Positions 1 through 6,061 of a stretch of 12,178 bases of DNA are shown in pieces. The notes below the pieces were generated by a model. That model had not been told where the DNA came from and searched no databases. It worked only from the letters and a program-made list of their open reading frames with translations. The DNA lies in assembly GCA_964440805.1 (NCBI GenBank), contig CAYTTR010000050.1, positions 1-12,178 of the forward strand. The letters run 5' to 3'. The first letter of the stretch is position 1. Every line of letters starts with the position of its first letter. The position numbers and the translations under genes were made by a program. The stretch comes from CAYTTR01 sp964440805. GTDB taxonomy: Bacteria > Acidobacteriota > Aminicenantia > Aminicenantales > Aminicenantaceae.

Positions 1-347
1 AATTTTTAAAGGAATATAAAATTGTCCCTTTCTCCTTCTTTTCACTTTAATTTTAATTATGCAGGAAGACAAAATCTCAATACAGGAGTATTACATAAAG
101 TATGTATCCTTATGTGGGCATTATTTGTTTTAAGATTTATTCTTATCTCATATTTTTCTACAAGCAGTGTCGCGTTAGCTCCAGAATACCAATTTGCCTT
201 TCCATACATCAAGAGTAAATACATATTTCAAATCAAATAGATGTCAAGAAATTACTAAAAAACGGGAACACCCCTTAATTAAAATTGAAGAAATTGAGAA
301 TGCATTGTTATTTGACCTATTTGTTTATTGACTAAGGGGAACTGACT
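1..347. other. Intergenic stretch without a supportable gene
   Basis: AT-rich sequence. A TTG-initiated 72-codon frame (22-240, plus) has no ribosome binding site and no recognisable domain, so I do not call it. Near the right edge, about 331-350, the minus strand reads AGTCAGTTCCCC directly after the amidohydrolase stop codon. This is a weak relative of the GGKGACAGTTCACC repeat seen elsewhere in the window. Confidence 0.5.
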
Positions 348-878
348 CTATTTCTTGTTTTTGATGATTTCCCCCCCTTGGATAATCATTTCCACCTTCT
401 TAAGATTTCCAATGTCCTGAAGAGGATCTTTTTCTAAAACCAAAAGGTCGGCCAGCTTTCCTTCTTCAATAGTTCCGATTTCATCAGCAGCATCACAGAT
501 TTCAGAATTTATTTTAGTGGCTGCCACAATGGCTTCCATCGGAGTACATCCGTATTCCACAAATTTTTCCACTTCATCAAAATATATCCAGGGATAGTAT
601 TCCATATTTTCTCCAACATAATCGGTTCCCACCCCCATTTTTACTCCCGCTTTTTTCATTTTCTGAAATATTTCTTTGCATTCAAGGACAGGTATCTAAT
701 GCAGCCGATTGTCTTTCTCATCCTCTCCCCAGGTAGGCAGTTTGAATTGATCAGGTTTGGATTTCAGAACTTCTCTGAGCCATTCAGACGGATAGCCTAC
801 ACCGCGAGGGCGTCCATTTTCGTCTTTAACATATCCATCGTTGTATTTGATCCCAAAAAATGGTGACAGTTCACCCAT
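348..878 (-). pseudogene. Amidohydrolase (imidazolonepropionase-like), 5'-truncated with in-frame TAG
   Basis: This is the C-terminal part of a metal-dependent amidohydrolase of the TIM-barrel superfamily. The last 103 codons (659 down to 348) contain AGVKMGVGTDYVGENMEY, where the Asp of GTD is the usual last metal ligand. They also contain the typical C-terminal run TPMEAIVAATKINSEIC, then IGTIEEGKLADLLVLEKDPL, which returns to the small beta-sandwich domain. The frame continues upstream without a shift through a TAG at 696-698 into 60 more codons (GIKYNDGYVKDENGRPRGVG). The first half of the enzyme (HxH motif and most of the barrel) is absent. Recognisable protein sequence stops at about 854, exactly where a 104-bp intergenic repeat begins; the first codons of the open frame are repeat DNA. 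A full-length family member is about 400 residues or more, so this fragment is very unlikely to be active. Confidence 0.8.
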
Positions 879-958
879 TTACCAAATTTCTTTAATTGCT
901 TTCCGGTTAATAATAGAATGACTTTGTTTATAATTTTAATTCAACCTGGGGAGAATAG
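855..958 (+). repeat. 104-bp intergenic repeat, copy 1
   Basis: Collinear without gaps with 2167-2270; 82 of 104 positions match by hand count. It opens with AAAATGGTGACAGTTCACC (identical in both copies), which contains the near-palindrome GGTGA-CAGT-TCACC at 862-875. The rest is AT-rich, with a conserved GTTTATA block and a GGGAGAAT end. It begins where the amidohydrolase remnant loses homology and lies upstream of the acetamidase gene. An extended -10 box follows it at 987-995. Confidence 0.85.
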
Positions 959-986
959 AGATAAACCGGAGATGCAAAGAGCTTTA

Positions 987-995
987 TGTTATAAT
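987..995 (+). promoter_or_regulatory. Extended -10 promoter element upstream of the acetamidase gene
   Basis: TGTTATAAT fits the extended -10 consensus TGnTATAAT. It lies about 135 bases before the start codon, which would give a long leader. No convincing -35 box is visible. The surrounding GCTTTATGTTATAATA resembles GCATTATGATATAATG at 2275-2290, so both 104-bp repeat copies are followed by a similar promoter-like box. Confidence 0.45.
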
Positions 996-1130
996 ACAAT
1001 GACTTTTTTACTATTAAATAAAATGGGGTCTTTCCACATAAAGAGGTGTTCTTATTCCTTTTTGACCTATCCTTCTCCCTATGCTATAAAATTCAGGCAG
1101 TCTAAAGGAAGGATTTCTTAAGGAGGGATA

Positions 1131-2165
1131 ATGAAATTGTCATTAAAAATCTTAAGAGTAAGCTTTGTTTTTTTCTTCTTAGTTTGGCTGATAAGCCGGG
1201 TAAACCCTGTCTACTGTCAAAAAACTCATCACTATACACCAAAAAAATTTTTTTATACCTATGACGGCCGGCATGAACCAGTCCTTAAACTAAATCCTGG
1301 AGACACTTTGGTTACAACTACCATAGATGCCTTTGGGAACAAAATCTCTTCTGAGGATCAGAAAGCCAGTGAAATTATCCATCTTCCCAATGTAAATGAC
1401 CAGACAGGCCCCTTTTATGTAGAAGGAGCAGAACCTGGTGATACTCTTGTTTTGAAGCTTTTGAAAGTAAAACCGAATAGAGACTATGCTGTTTCCACGC
1501 ATCTGCCTCATTTTGGTGCCCTTACTGGAGAACCCTACACAGCAATGTTAAACGATCCGCTTCCTGAAAAGACATATATCTGGAAATTGAATCTCGAGCG
1601 AAATGTGGCAGTCCTCAATTTACCAAACAGCCGATTGAAAAAAGTTGAGGTTCCTATGCATCCTTTTCTGGGAACAATAGGTGTAGCCCCTGCCTACGGG
1701 GAAGCCATAATTTCGCTAACCCCGGCAGAACATGGCGGGAATATGGATTGTGTTGAGACTCGCGAAGGAACAACTCTCTATTTTCCTGTATTTGTCGATG
1801 GAGCTTTGTTTATGCTGGGAGATGGTCATGCAGCCCAAGGCGACGGCGAGATTTGCGGCACCGGCCTGGAATGTCCTCTGGAAGTGACCCTTGAAATCGA
1901 TGTGATTAAAGGGAAAACAATCCATTGGCCCCGATTCGAAGACGATGAGTATATAATGGTGGCCGGAAGTACACGGCCGCTCATCGATGCCTTCCGGGTG
2001 GCCCATGTGGAGTTGATTAACTGGCTTGTAGAAGACTATGGATTCGATCGCTGGGATGCCCTGCAGCTTGTCTCTCAAGTGGGGATCAGCCGGGTGGGCA
2101 ATGTGGTTGATCCAAAATATACAGTAGTAGCCAAATTCCCCAAAAAATACCTGCCCAAACTGTAG
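1131..2165 (+). CDS. Secreted acetamidase/formamidase family protein
   Basis: A 344-residue member of the FmdA/AmdA family (PF03069), which hydrolyses small amides such as acetamide or formamide to ammonia and the acid. The N-terminus is a signal peptide: positive MKLSLK, a hydrophobic core at about residues 9-22, and a likely cleavage after VYC or VYCQ near 29-30. The enzyme is therefore probably exported, unlike the classical cytoplasmic amidases. Family hallmarks are GPFYVEGAEPGDTL (93-106), PFLGTIGVAP (178-187), HGGNMD (201-206) and GDGHAAQGDGEICGTGLE (230-247), which supply metal and active-site residues. The length fits the family. The start is set by AGGAGG at 1121-1126, four bases before ATG. 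The gene lies alone between two 104-bp direct repeats. The true substrate cannot be read from sequence; exported homologues may act on other amides. Confidence 0.93.
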   Translation: MKLSLKILRVSFVFFFLVWLISRVNPVYCQKTHHYTPKKFFYTYDGRHEPVLKLNPGDTLVTTTIDAFGNKISSEDQKASEIIHLPNVNDQTGPFYVEGAEPGDTLVLKLLKVKPNRDYAVSTHLPHFGALTGEPYTAMLNDPLPEKTYIWKLNLERNVAVLNLPNSRLKKVEVPMHPFLGTIGVAPAYGEAIISLTPAEHGGNMDCVETREGTTLYFPVFVDGALFMLGDGHAAQGDGEICGTGLECPLEVTLEIDVIKGKTIHWPRFEDDEYIMVAGSTRPLIDAFRVAHVELINWLVEDYGFDRWDALQLVSQVGISRVGNVVDPKYTVVAKFPKKYLPKL

Positions 2166-2166
2166 G

Positions 2167-2270
2167 GGAAAATGGTGACAGTTCACCTCTTTTCCTAATT
2201 TCCATAACTTCTCTTCAGTTAATCATGGAATGATTTAGTTTATAGTTTTAATCCAACCAAGGGAGAATCG
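2167..2270 (+). repeat. 104-bp intergenic repeat, copy 2
   Basis: Direct-orientation partner of 855-958, beginning one base after the acetamidase stop codon (TAG, 2163-2165). The core GGTGACAGTTCACC is at 2174-2187. Together the two copies bracket the acetamidase gene in a unit of 1312 bp from start to start. Confidence 0.85.
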
Positions 2271-2280
2271 ATGGGCATTA

Positions 2281-2289
2281 TGATATAAT
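2281..2289 (+). promoter_or_regulatory. Extended -10 promoter element upstream of the TIGR04076-type gene
   Basis: TGATATAAT is a perfect extended -10 box (TGnTATAAT). Transcription would start near 2296, leaving a leader of about 36 bases before the ATG at 2333. No good -35 box is visible, as is common with extended -10 promoters. It sits just after repeat copy 2, in the same relative place as the box at 987-995 after copy 1. Confidence 0.5.
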
Positions 2290-2332
2290 GTTTTTTTTAT
2301 ATCCTATCAAACCAAAGGGAGGCGTAATTATC

Positions 2333-2602
2333 ATGGCTTTCAATGACTTAAAAATCACCTGCACAAAAGCCGAAGGTGCCTGCAGCCGGATGAAAAAGGG
2401 AACCACATTCTTTATTAGAAATGCCAAGCTGGAGCTCCAGCCGGGAGAGAGTGTCTGCATATTTGCCCTGGGAAGTATTCTCCAGCCCATAACCGGAGCC
2501 ATCATAAAAAACCAGGAAGGAGAAGGCATGCTGGACGTTCTCGATGAATGGCAGTGCCCCGATCCTCTGGCCAAAGTGATATTCAAAATTGAGAAAATAT
2601 AA
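2333..2602 (+). CDS. TIGR04076 family small protein
   Basis: An 89-residue cytoplasmic protein of unknown function. The order of motifs matches the TIGR04076 family as I know it: an N-terminal beta strand LKITCTKAEGAC, then GTTFFIRNAKLEL, then a central ESVCIFALGSILQP, and a C-terminal CPDPLAKVIFKIEKI. It has no signal peptide or membrane segment. The frame opens earlier at 2288, but the ATG at 2333 is preferred. It has GGGAGG at 2317-2322 at normal spacing, it begins exactly where family similarity starts, and the upstream codons overlap the promoter region. The gene is monocistronic, lying between repeat copy 2 and an inverted relative of the same repeat at 2655-2690. Confidence 0.8.
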   Translation: MAFNDLKITCTKAEGACSRMKKGTTFFIRNAKLELQPGESVCIFALGSILQPITGAIIKNQEGEGMLDVLDEWQCPDPLAKVIFKIEKI

Positions 2603-2654
2603 AAAATATCGTTCCAGCAAATAGGTTAAATATAATGCCGGCCATATTTGTGAT

Positions 2655-2690
2655 AAAAATAAGGTAAATAGGTGAACTGTCCCCCATTTT
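2655..2690 (-). repeat. Short intergenic repeat of the GGKGACAGTTCACC family, inverted copy
   Basis: Read on the minus strand, 2690 down to 2655 begins AAAATGGGGGACAGTTCACC and continues with TATTTACCTTATTTTT. This aligns with the first 35 or so bases of the 104-bp repeats, which read AAAATGGTGACAGTTCACC and then a CCWAATTT-like block. Core at 2671-2684. Its orientation is opposite to the copy at 2167, so the TIGR04076-type gene lies between inverted copies. Confidence 0.7.
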
Positions 2691-2725
2691 TATGACGTCG
2701 CCAAAAATTACTACTTGGAGAAAAA

Positions 2726-3238
2726 ATGAAATTTAAACCGCTTATAAGAAAAGAAAAAAGTTCAGATATTGAAGCCATTTGGAATGTTACCGTTGCCACC
2801 TTCAAGAATCATCCAATCAGCGATAACACAGAACAATTCATAATAAATGAATTACGGAAGGCCAGTGTCTTGACCATATCGCTGGTGGCAGAACTCAACG
2901 GACAAGTCGTAGGCCATATAGCTTTCTCTCCTGTAACCATTTCCGACGGCAGCCAAAATTGGTATGGATTGGGCCCTGTTTCCGTTCTGCCTGAATTCCA
3001 GAATCAAGGAATCGGAAAATCGCTTATTCTTGAAGGACTATCTCAGCTTAAAAACCTGGACGCCGAAGGCTGTGTTCTGGTAGGCGATCCCAGGTATTAT
3101 GAAAGATTCGGCTTCAGAAACATCCCGGGCTTAATTTTTGAAGGTGTTCCCCAGGAAGTTTTTCTTACCCTGCCTTTCTATGAAAAAATACCTCGCGGTG
3201 TTGTAACATATCATGAAGCGTTTTCAGCCAAAAGCTAA
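2726..3238 (+). CDS. GNAT family N-acetyltransferase (YhbS-like)
   Basis: A 170-residue acetyl-CoA-dependent N-acetyltransferase, closest in appearance to the YhbS group (COG3153). The N-terminus IRKEKSSDIEAIWNVTVATF (7-26) is the usual first beta strand and helix. LVAELNGQVVGHIAFSPV (53-70) forms the central strands. GPVSVLPEFQNQGIGKSLIL (83-102) is motif A with the pyrophosphate-binding QNQGIG at 92-97. LVGDPRYYERFGF (118-130) is the diagnostic YhbS-type motif. The start has GGAG about six bases upstream of the ATG. The length is normal and the gene looks intact. The acceptor substrate is unknown; many relatives act on small molecules or protein amino groups. Downstream lies a region of decayed sequence. 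Confidence 0.9.
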   Translation: MKFKPLIRKEKSSDIEAIWNVTVATFKNHPISDNTEQFIINELRKASVLTISLVAELNGQVVGHIAFSPVTISDGSQNWYGLGPVSVLPEFQNQGIGKSLILEGLSQLKNLDAEGCVLVGDPRYYERFGFRNIPGLIFEGVPQEVFLTLPFYEKIPRGVVTYHEAFSAKS

Positions 3239-3668
3239 ATGCTATCCGGTAACTTAGCGAACGCAGCCGCAGTTCCGCTTCTCGCTGCCCCTTATGGCCG
3301 GCCGGAAGTAAGGCTATATAAATTAAGGAGAAAAAACGGACCTTCATCCTGGAGGCGGATATCGATAACGAAGAAAGTGAAAAAGTAATAGCCCACATTT
3401 CCCGGTCAATTTATGATTATTTTCTATTTAACTAATTTGAAAATGCCCGGCTCTGCAGGCGACGAAGGCAGCTTTCCGGGCTCATTCTAAGGAGATGCGG
3501 GAGTAAGGAACGCAATGGTTATTTGCTCCGGAGCTGAGCAAAAAGCAAGGAGTCTTCCGTGAATTTAAAAGATAAGAAATTGGTTTTCGGCTGCGGCGGC
3601 CAAGTGAGATTTTTTGCGAGTCAGAGATGCTTGACAATATTTTTGATTTTCCACTTGAGTGAGGGCGA
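3239..3668. other. Decayed intergenic region with small unassigned frames and a hairpin
   Basis: No intact gene. A 37-codon frame at 3322-3435 (plus; includes RTFILEADIDNEESEKVIAH) has AAGGAG but no ATG, GTG or TTG start, and looks like a gene remnant. A second frame, 3559-3672 (plus), starts with GTG after AAGGAG (3546-3551) and reads NLKDKKLVFGCGGQVRFF. Its first residues resemble the start of a nucleotide-binding or PglD-like acetyltransferase, then the resemblance ends. Between them, GCCCGG (3445-3450) pairs with CCGGGC (3476-3481), with an inner CTGC/GCAG pair. This hairpin overlaps the 76-bp repeat. No T-run follows it, so I do not call a terminator. Confidence 0.35.
3453..3528 (+). repeat. 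76-bp direct repeat, copy 1
   Basis: Runs from CTGCAGGCGACGAAGGCAG to ATGGTTATTTGCTC and matches 5320-5395 at 75 of 76 positions. The single difference is GGAGATGCG here and GGAGTTGCG there. Identity stops sharply at both ends. The two copies bracket the AbiE operon and the ABC-ATPase remnant. It has stop codons in plus-strand frames and no recognisable product. Confidence 0.9.
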
Positions 3669-4149
3669 TTAAAGGATCCTATACTGAATTTCCTTCTGAG
3701 GAAACAAAATATCCATATCTGTTATGCCTGTTTTGTAAAAGTCGTGTAACGCTGCTCTCTCACCATCTGTCAGAGATAAATAAGGTCTTAAAAAATTCTC
3801 AACATTAACTGCTAACTCATCTCTATCAAGATTAATCCTCTTCTGTAGCATCGGATATAATTTATTCTGAATATCTGACTGATTTATCAGATGAAGTTTC
3901 AATTTGAACAATTCGAAGATTTCTGCTTTGGATGTAATTTAAATCTATATCAACAGAGATCCTTGGGATATCCAGTATAAAGAGATTTAGTGCTGTCCCC
4001 CCTTTCAGAACAAAAGCATTCTTTGTGACTGGATGTGTCTTTAATACAGAAAGAATGTCGAGAAGCCTGAACATCTTTTCCAGAGAGTTTTTGAGGAAGC
4101 CTGTCTTTTTTGCGTAGGTGTCAAGCTCATCTCTTGTTAAATCGAACAT
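3669..4149 (-). pseudogene. abiEii: AbiEii nucleotidyltransferase toxin, internally deleted and frameshifted
   Basis: Remnant of the toxin of a type IV AbiE toxin-antitoxin system (nucleotidyltransferase AbiEii/AbiGii family, PF08843). The N-terminal part (4149 to about 3930) has the catalytic signature KGGTALNLFILDIPRISVDI followed by DLNYI, including the GG and the D-x-D metal-binding pair. The frame then runs into out-of-frame sequence. A different reading frame, recognisable from about 3925 to 3669, holds the C-terminal part: KAEIFELFKLKLHL and later FLRPYLSLTDGERAALHDFY and DILFPQKEI, which resembles the end of AbiEii proteins. The middle, roughly 100 residues by comparison with the usual 270-300 residue length, is missing, and the final HPalxWK-like tail is cut off by TAA at 3669-3671. 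The toxin cannot be functional. It begins ten bases after the antitoxin stop, the usual AbiE order. Confidence 0.85.
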
Positions 4150-4159
4150 TATGCTTCAC

Positions 4160-4939
4160 TCAAGTCCTTAGAGCCCTGGGAACCATTAAACTCCACCTTT
4201 TTACAAGATAATTCCCTTTAGGCCTATTTTTAACGAGCAATATTCTGGATTCGGTGCGGTTCTTTTCAAGTCTTTTGAGATCAGATTCTGCTACATGCCA
4301 TTGTCGCTTGTTTTTTTCAAGGAGCCAGCCGAGCCTCATACTGATTGTTCTTATTGGATAATGTATGACCATCTCAAAAAGATGTTCGAGATTTATCCAA
4401 GAGAAAGCTTCTATAGATTTTAAAAATTCATCCATACCAAGAAAGCGATCAGGGTACATCAGTCCTTCTAAGAGAATACGTTCACGGGAAAAATGTTGGA
4501 CTCTGATATCCTCGATAACAGAGGAAGCGATACCAAAGGTGAGATTCGCTCGGTAGAATTCGTAGTTGGCTTTCTGAAAGCTGAAGGATTTCCACTTACG
4601 CCGGACAGATTTTGGCAAAGCTATTTGAAAAAGATTTGATTCGCTGTATGCGACCCCGTAGCATTTCAGTGCAGCATGGTAGCCAATCACGCCTTCAGGA
4701 TGAATATGTCCGGCTATGAGCAAAGGATNNNNNNNNNNGAGCTCATCTTGGAACCATTCGTTAGGCCGCTTAAGATAGTAAAGGCCTTTTTTAACGGATA
4801 TGGCCTTGCCGCTTTTCAGAAGCCACTGTACAGCAGTTGTCGCTTTGACTTGATCGTGGAGAAAATCGGCTATCTCTTTCCACCTGACTACTCGCTTAGA
4901 TTGAAATCTTTTAAGAATCTTTTCAGTTATGTCTGACAT
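4160..4939 (-). CDS. abiEi: AbiEi-type antitoxin and transcriptional autoregulator (contains assembly gap)
   Basis: Antitoxin of the AbiE type IV toxin-antitoxin family, about 259 residues. The N-terminal winged helix (roughly residues 1-65: ILKRFQSKRVVRWKEIADFL, later KGLYYLKRPNEW) binds operator DNA. The C-terminal domain carries EGVIGYHAALKCYGVAYS, the typical AbiEi_4-type block, and ends KNRPKGNYLVKRWSLMVP, as full-length relatives do. I chose the second ATG (4939) over the one at 4957 because GGAG lies six bases before it. Ten N bases (4729-4738) fall within codons for about residues 68-71; the frame is the same on both sides, so the gap size is probably close to real. Two inverted repeats upstream fit autoregulation. 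The downstream toxin gene is broken, leaving an orphan antitoxin. Confidence 0.85.
   Translation of the reverse strand: MSDITEKILKRFQSKRVVRWKEIADFLHDQVKATTAVQWLLKSGKAISVKKGLYYLKRPNEWFQDELXXXXPLLIAGHIHPEGVIGYHAALKCYGVAYSESNLFQIALPKSVRRKWKSFSFQKANYEFYRANLTFGIASSVIEDIRVQHFSRERILLEGLMYPDRFLGMDEFLKSIEAFSWINLEHLFEMVIHYPIRTISMRLGWLLEKNKRQWHVAESDLKRLEKNRTESRILLVKNRPKGNYLVKRWSLMVPRALRT
4729..4738. other. Assembly gap of ten N bases
   Basis: Ten undetermined bases inside the antitoxin gene, between codons for QDEL and PLLIAG. Family members have only a few residues between the equivalent positions, so little coding sequence seems to be missing. The gap also lies between the two copies of the 76-bp direct repeat, so misassembly of this interval cannot be excluded. 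Confidence 0.95.
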
Positions 4940-4958
4940 GATTTCTCCAATTGTCATT

Positions 4959-4988
4959 ATTATAATGTAATCGCATTATTATTGCAAC
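4959..4988 (-). promoter_or_regulatory. Promoter of the AbiE operon
   Basis: On the minus strand, TTGCAA (4988-4983) is followed after 18 bases by TATAAT (4964-4959), a perfect -10 box with a weak -35 box. Transcription would begin near 4952, giving a leader of about a dozen bases that contains the GGAG ribosome binding site. The inverted repeat at 4962-4979 lies between and over these boxes. Confidence 0.6.
4962..4979. promoter_or_regulatory. Operator-like inverted repeat IR1 of the AbiE promoter
   Basis: ATAATG-TAATCG-CATTAT is a perfect inverted repeat with six-base arms and a six-base spacer, overlapping the -10 box. Known AbiEi antitoxins repress their own promoter by binding two inverted repeats; this is the proximal candidate. 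Confidence 0.55.
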
Positions 4989-5016
4989 ATTCATAGAAAT
5001 TATTATAGGTGTAGCT

Positions 5017-5040
5017 AATATTATGTGAAAACATTATATT
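5017..5040. promoter_or_regulatory. Operator-like inverted repeat IR2 of the AbiE promoter
   Basis: AATATTATG-TGAAAA-CATTATATT has nine-base arms with one mismatch and the same six-base spacer between ATG and CAT as IR1. Its centre is 58 bp upstream of the centre of IR1. A second AbiEi site is the natural reading, as paired sites are known for this family. Confidence 0.5.
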
Positions 5041-5090
5041 GATGACATAAAAAGAAACTATTTTACACGCAAATTGGCGAAATAAAATAG

Positions 5091-5282
5091 AGATTCAACA
5101 TCGATTTCGAGAGGAAGATCAAATCCTATTCCAAGGGCATGAGACAGATTTTGGGAATGATCCAGGCGTTTATGCATAAACCGGAACTGCTGGTCCTCGA
5201 CAAACCGGCAGCCGGCCTAGACCCGATAATGCAGGAAAGGTTCTACGAGCTGGTTCACGGATACTTCCAACTTGCACTATAG
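5091..5282 (+). pseudogene. ABC transporter ATP-binding protein fragment (signature to D-loop)
   Basis: A 63-codon open stretch with no start codon, bounded by TAG at 5088-5090 and TAG at 5280-5282. It encodes KIKSYSKGMRQILGMIQAFM followed by HKPELLVLDKPAAGLDPIMQ and ERFYELV. This is the ABC signature region (SKGMRQ in place of LSGGQ), Walker B (LLVLD) and D-loop (GLDP) of an ATPase of the drug/gliding-type ABC-2 exporters (COG1131, about 300 residues). The Walker A half and the C-terminus are absent. The catalytic Glu after Walker B is Lys (LDKP instead of LDEP), which would abolish ATP hydrolysis in an intact protein. It is clearly a remnant, truncated on both sides. A degenerate GGKGACAGTTCACC repeat follows its stop. 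Confidence 0.85.
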
Positions 5283-5296
5283 GTGGTACAAATTTT

Positions 5297-5310
5297 GGGG
5301 GGCAGTTCAC
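5297..5310 (+). repeat. Degenerate copy of the GGKGACAGTTCACC repeat core
   Basis: GGGGGGCAGTTCAC preceded by AATTTT resembles the inverted copy at 2671-2690 (AAAATGGGGGACAGTTCACC). It lies 15 bases after the stop of the ABC remnant and 9 bases before copy 2 of the 76-bp repeat. Confidence 0.5.
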
Positions 5311-5319
5311 ATCCGTTCG

Positions 5320-5395
5320 CTGCAGGCGACGAAGGCAGCTTTCCGGGCTCATTCTAAGGAGTTGCGGGAGTAAGGAACGCAATGGTTATTTGCTC
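5320..5395 (+). repeat. 76-bp direct repeat, copy 2
   Basis: Matches 3453-3528 at 75 of 76 positions in direct orientation, 1867 bp downstream of copy 1. The left arm of the outer hairpin seen around copy 1 (GCCCGG) is absent here, so a shared RNA structure is not supported beyond the short inner CTGC/GCAG pair. Confidence 0.9.
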
Positions 5396-6035
5396 ATTGA
5401 ATTATTGAGAAATGTTTTCGCTTATTGTAAGTTAAAAGTGAATTGCGGGAATTTTTAAAGCAAAAAATAGGGCAAAAAATGAGCTGCTCACCTGATTTTC
5501 TGAATAGAAGATACCGAAAAAGTTATGGAGATTAATAAATCTGTGGTGTTTGGGGTCGCACCACGATATCTATGGCATTATTAATAACTTAGCTCAATTT
5601 TTACCCCTAAAAAATCCCTTTAAATGAGATTTTTAGGTATCGAAAATCGTCTCTATAACAAAGAGATAAAAAGGCAAGGGCATATCGGCATTATCTTCCA
5701 GGCTGTATTTGGCATATCAAGCAGCGCTGCCTTTTCTTCATGACCTTTTCGGATGAAACCCATTTAGACCCTGAACGTGATATAATGATAAGAGGGATAT
5801 CGTTGTTCCTCCTTTTTGGAAATTAGAAATCTATAAGGAACTTATGTGATGTCCCTTCTTTCTTCAACTCAGGTATCCATTATTGTGATGAACCAAACCC
5901 GATTTTGGGAGGGGCGAAAATCGCGTTTAAAGCCTGAAATAGAGGCAAAAAAATTAGCTATCTTCTTGATAAACCAATAGCTGCCATGGCCCCAAAAAAC
6001 GTTTGAAATATTAAAAGTAGAGATCTTTCTTTTTT
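5396..6035. other. Long intergenic region with small inverted repeats
   Basis: No convincing gene. Visible structures are: GTGGTG (5543-5548) pairing with CACCAC (5559-5564); CCTAAAAAATC (5606-5616) pairing with GATTTTTAGG (5628-5637) with one bulged base; and a TGATATAAT extended -10 box at 5778-5786. A 43-codon frame at 5849-5980 (plus; includes TQVSIIVMNQTRFWEGRKS) starts with ATG about ten bases after AAGGA. Nothing in it is recognisable, so it may be a remnant or chance. Confidence 0.4.
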
Positions 6036-6044
6036 TGATATAAT
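6036..6044 (+). promoter_or_regulatory. Extended -10 promoter of the PLD nuclease gene
   Basis: TGATATAAT fits the extended -10 consensus. Transcription would start near 6051, only about ten bases before the ATG at 6062. No good Shine-Dalgarno sequence precedes that ATG, so the mRNA may be nearly leaderless or start elsewhere. Confidence 0.5.
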
Positions 6045-6061
6045 ATTTTTCAATAAAAGAA

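Noticed and set aside
22..240. 72-codon open frame on the plus strand
   Set aside because: TTG start, no ribosome binding site, no recognisable domain, AT-rich composition compatible with chance.
1716..2186. 156-codon minus-strand frame inside the acetamidase gene
   Set aside because: Antisense shadow of a strongly supported family member; no ribosome binding site or domain of its own.
855..2270. Integron-like cassette with attC sites flanking the acetamidase gene
   Set aside because: RYYYAAC-like strings occur (ATTCAAC, ATCCAAC), but no matching GTTRRRY sites form the paired inner and outer boxes of an attC, and no integrase is seen.
3445..3481. Hairpin GCCCGG/CCGGGC as an intrinsic terminator
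   Set aside because: No T-run follows on either strand, and the left arm is absent at the second repeat copy.
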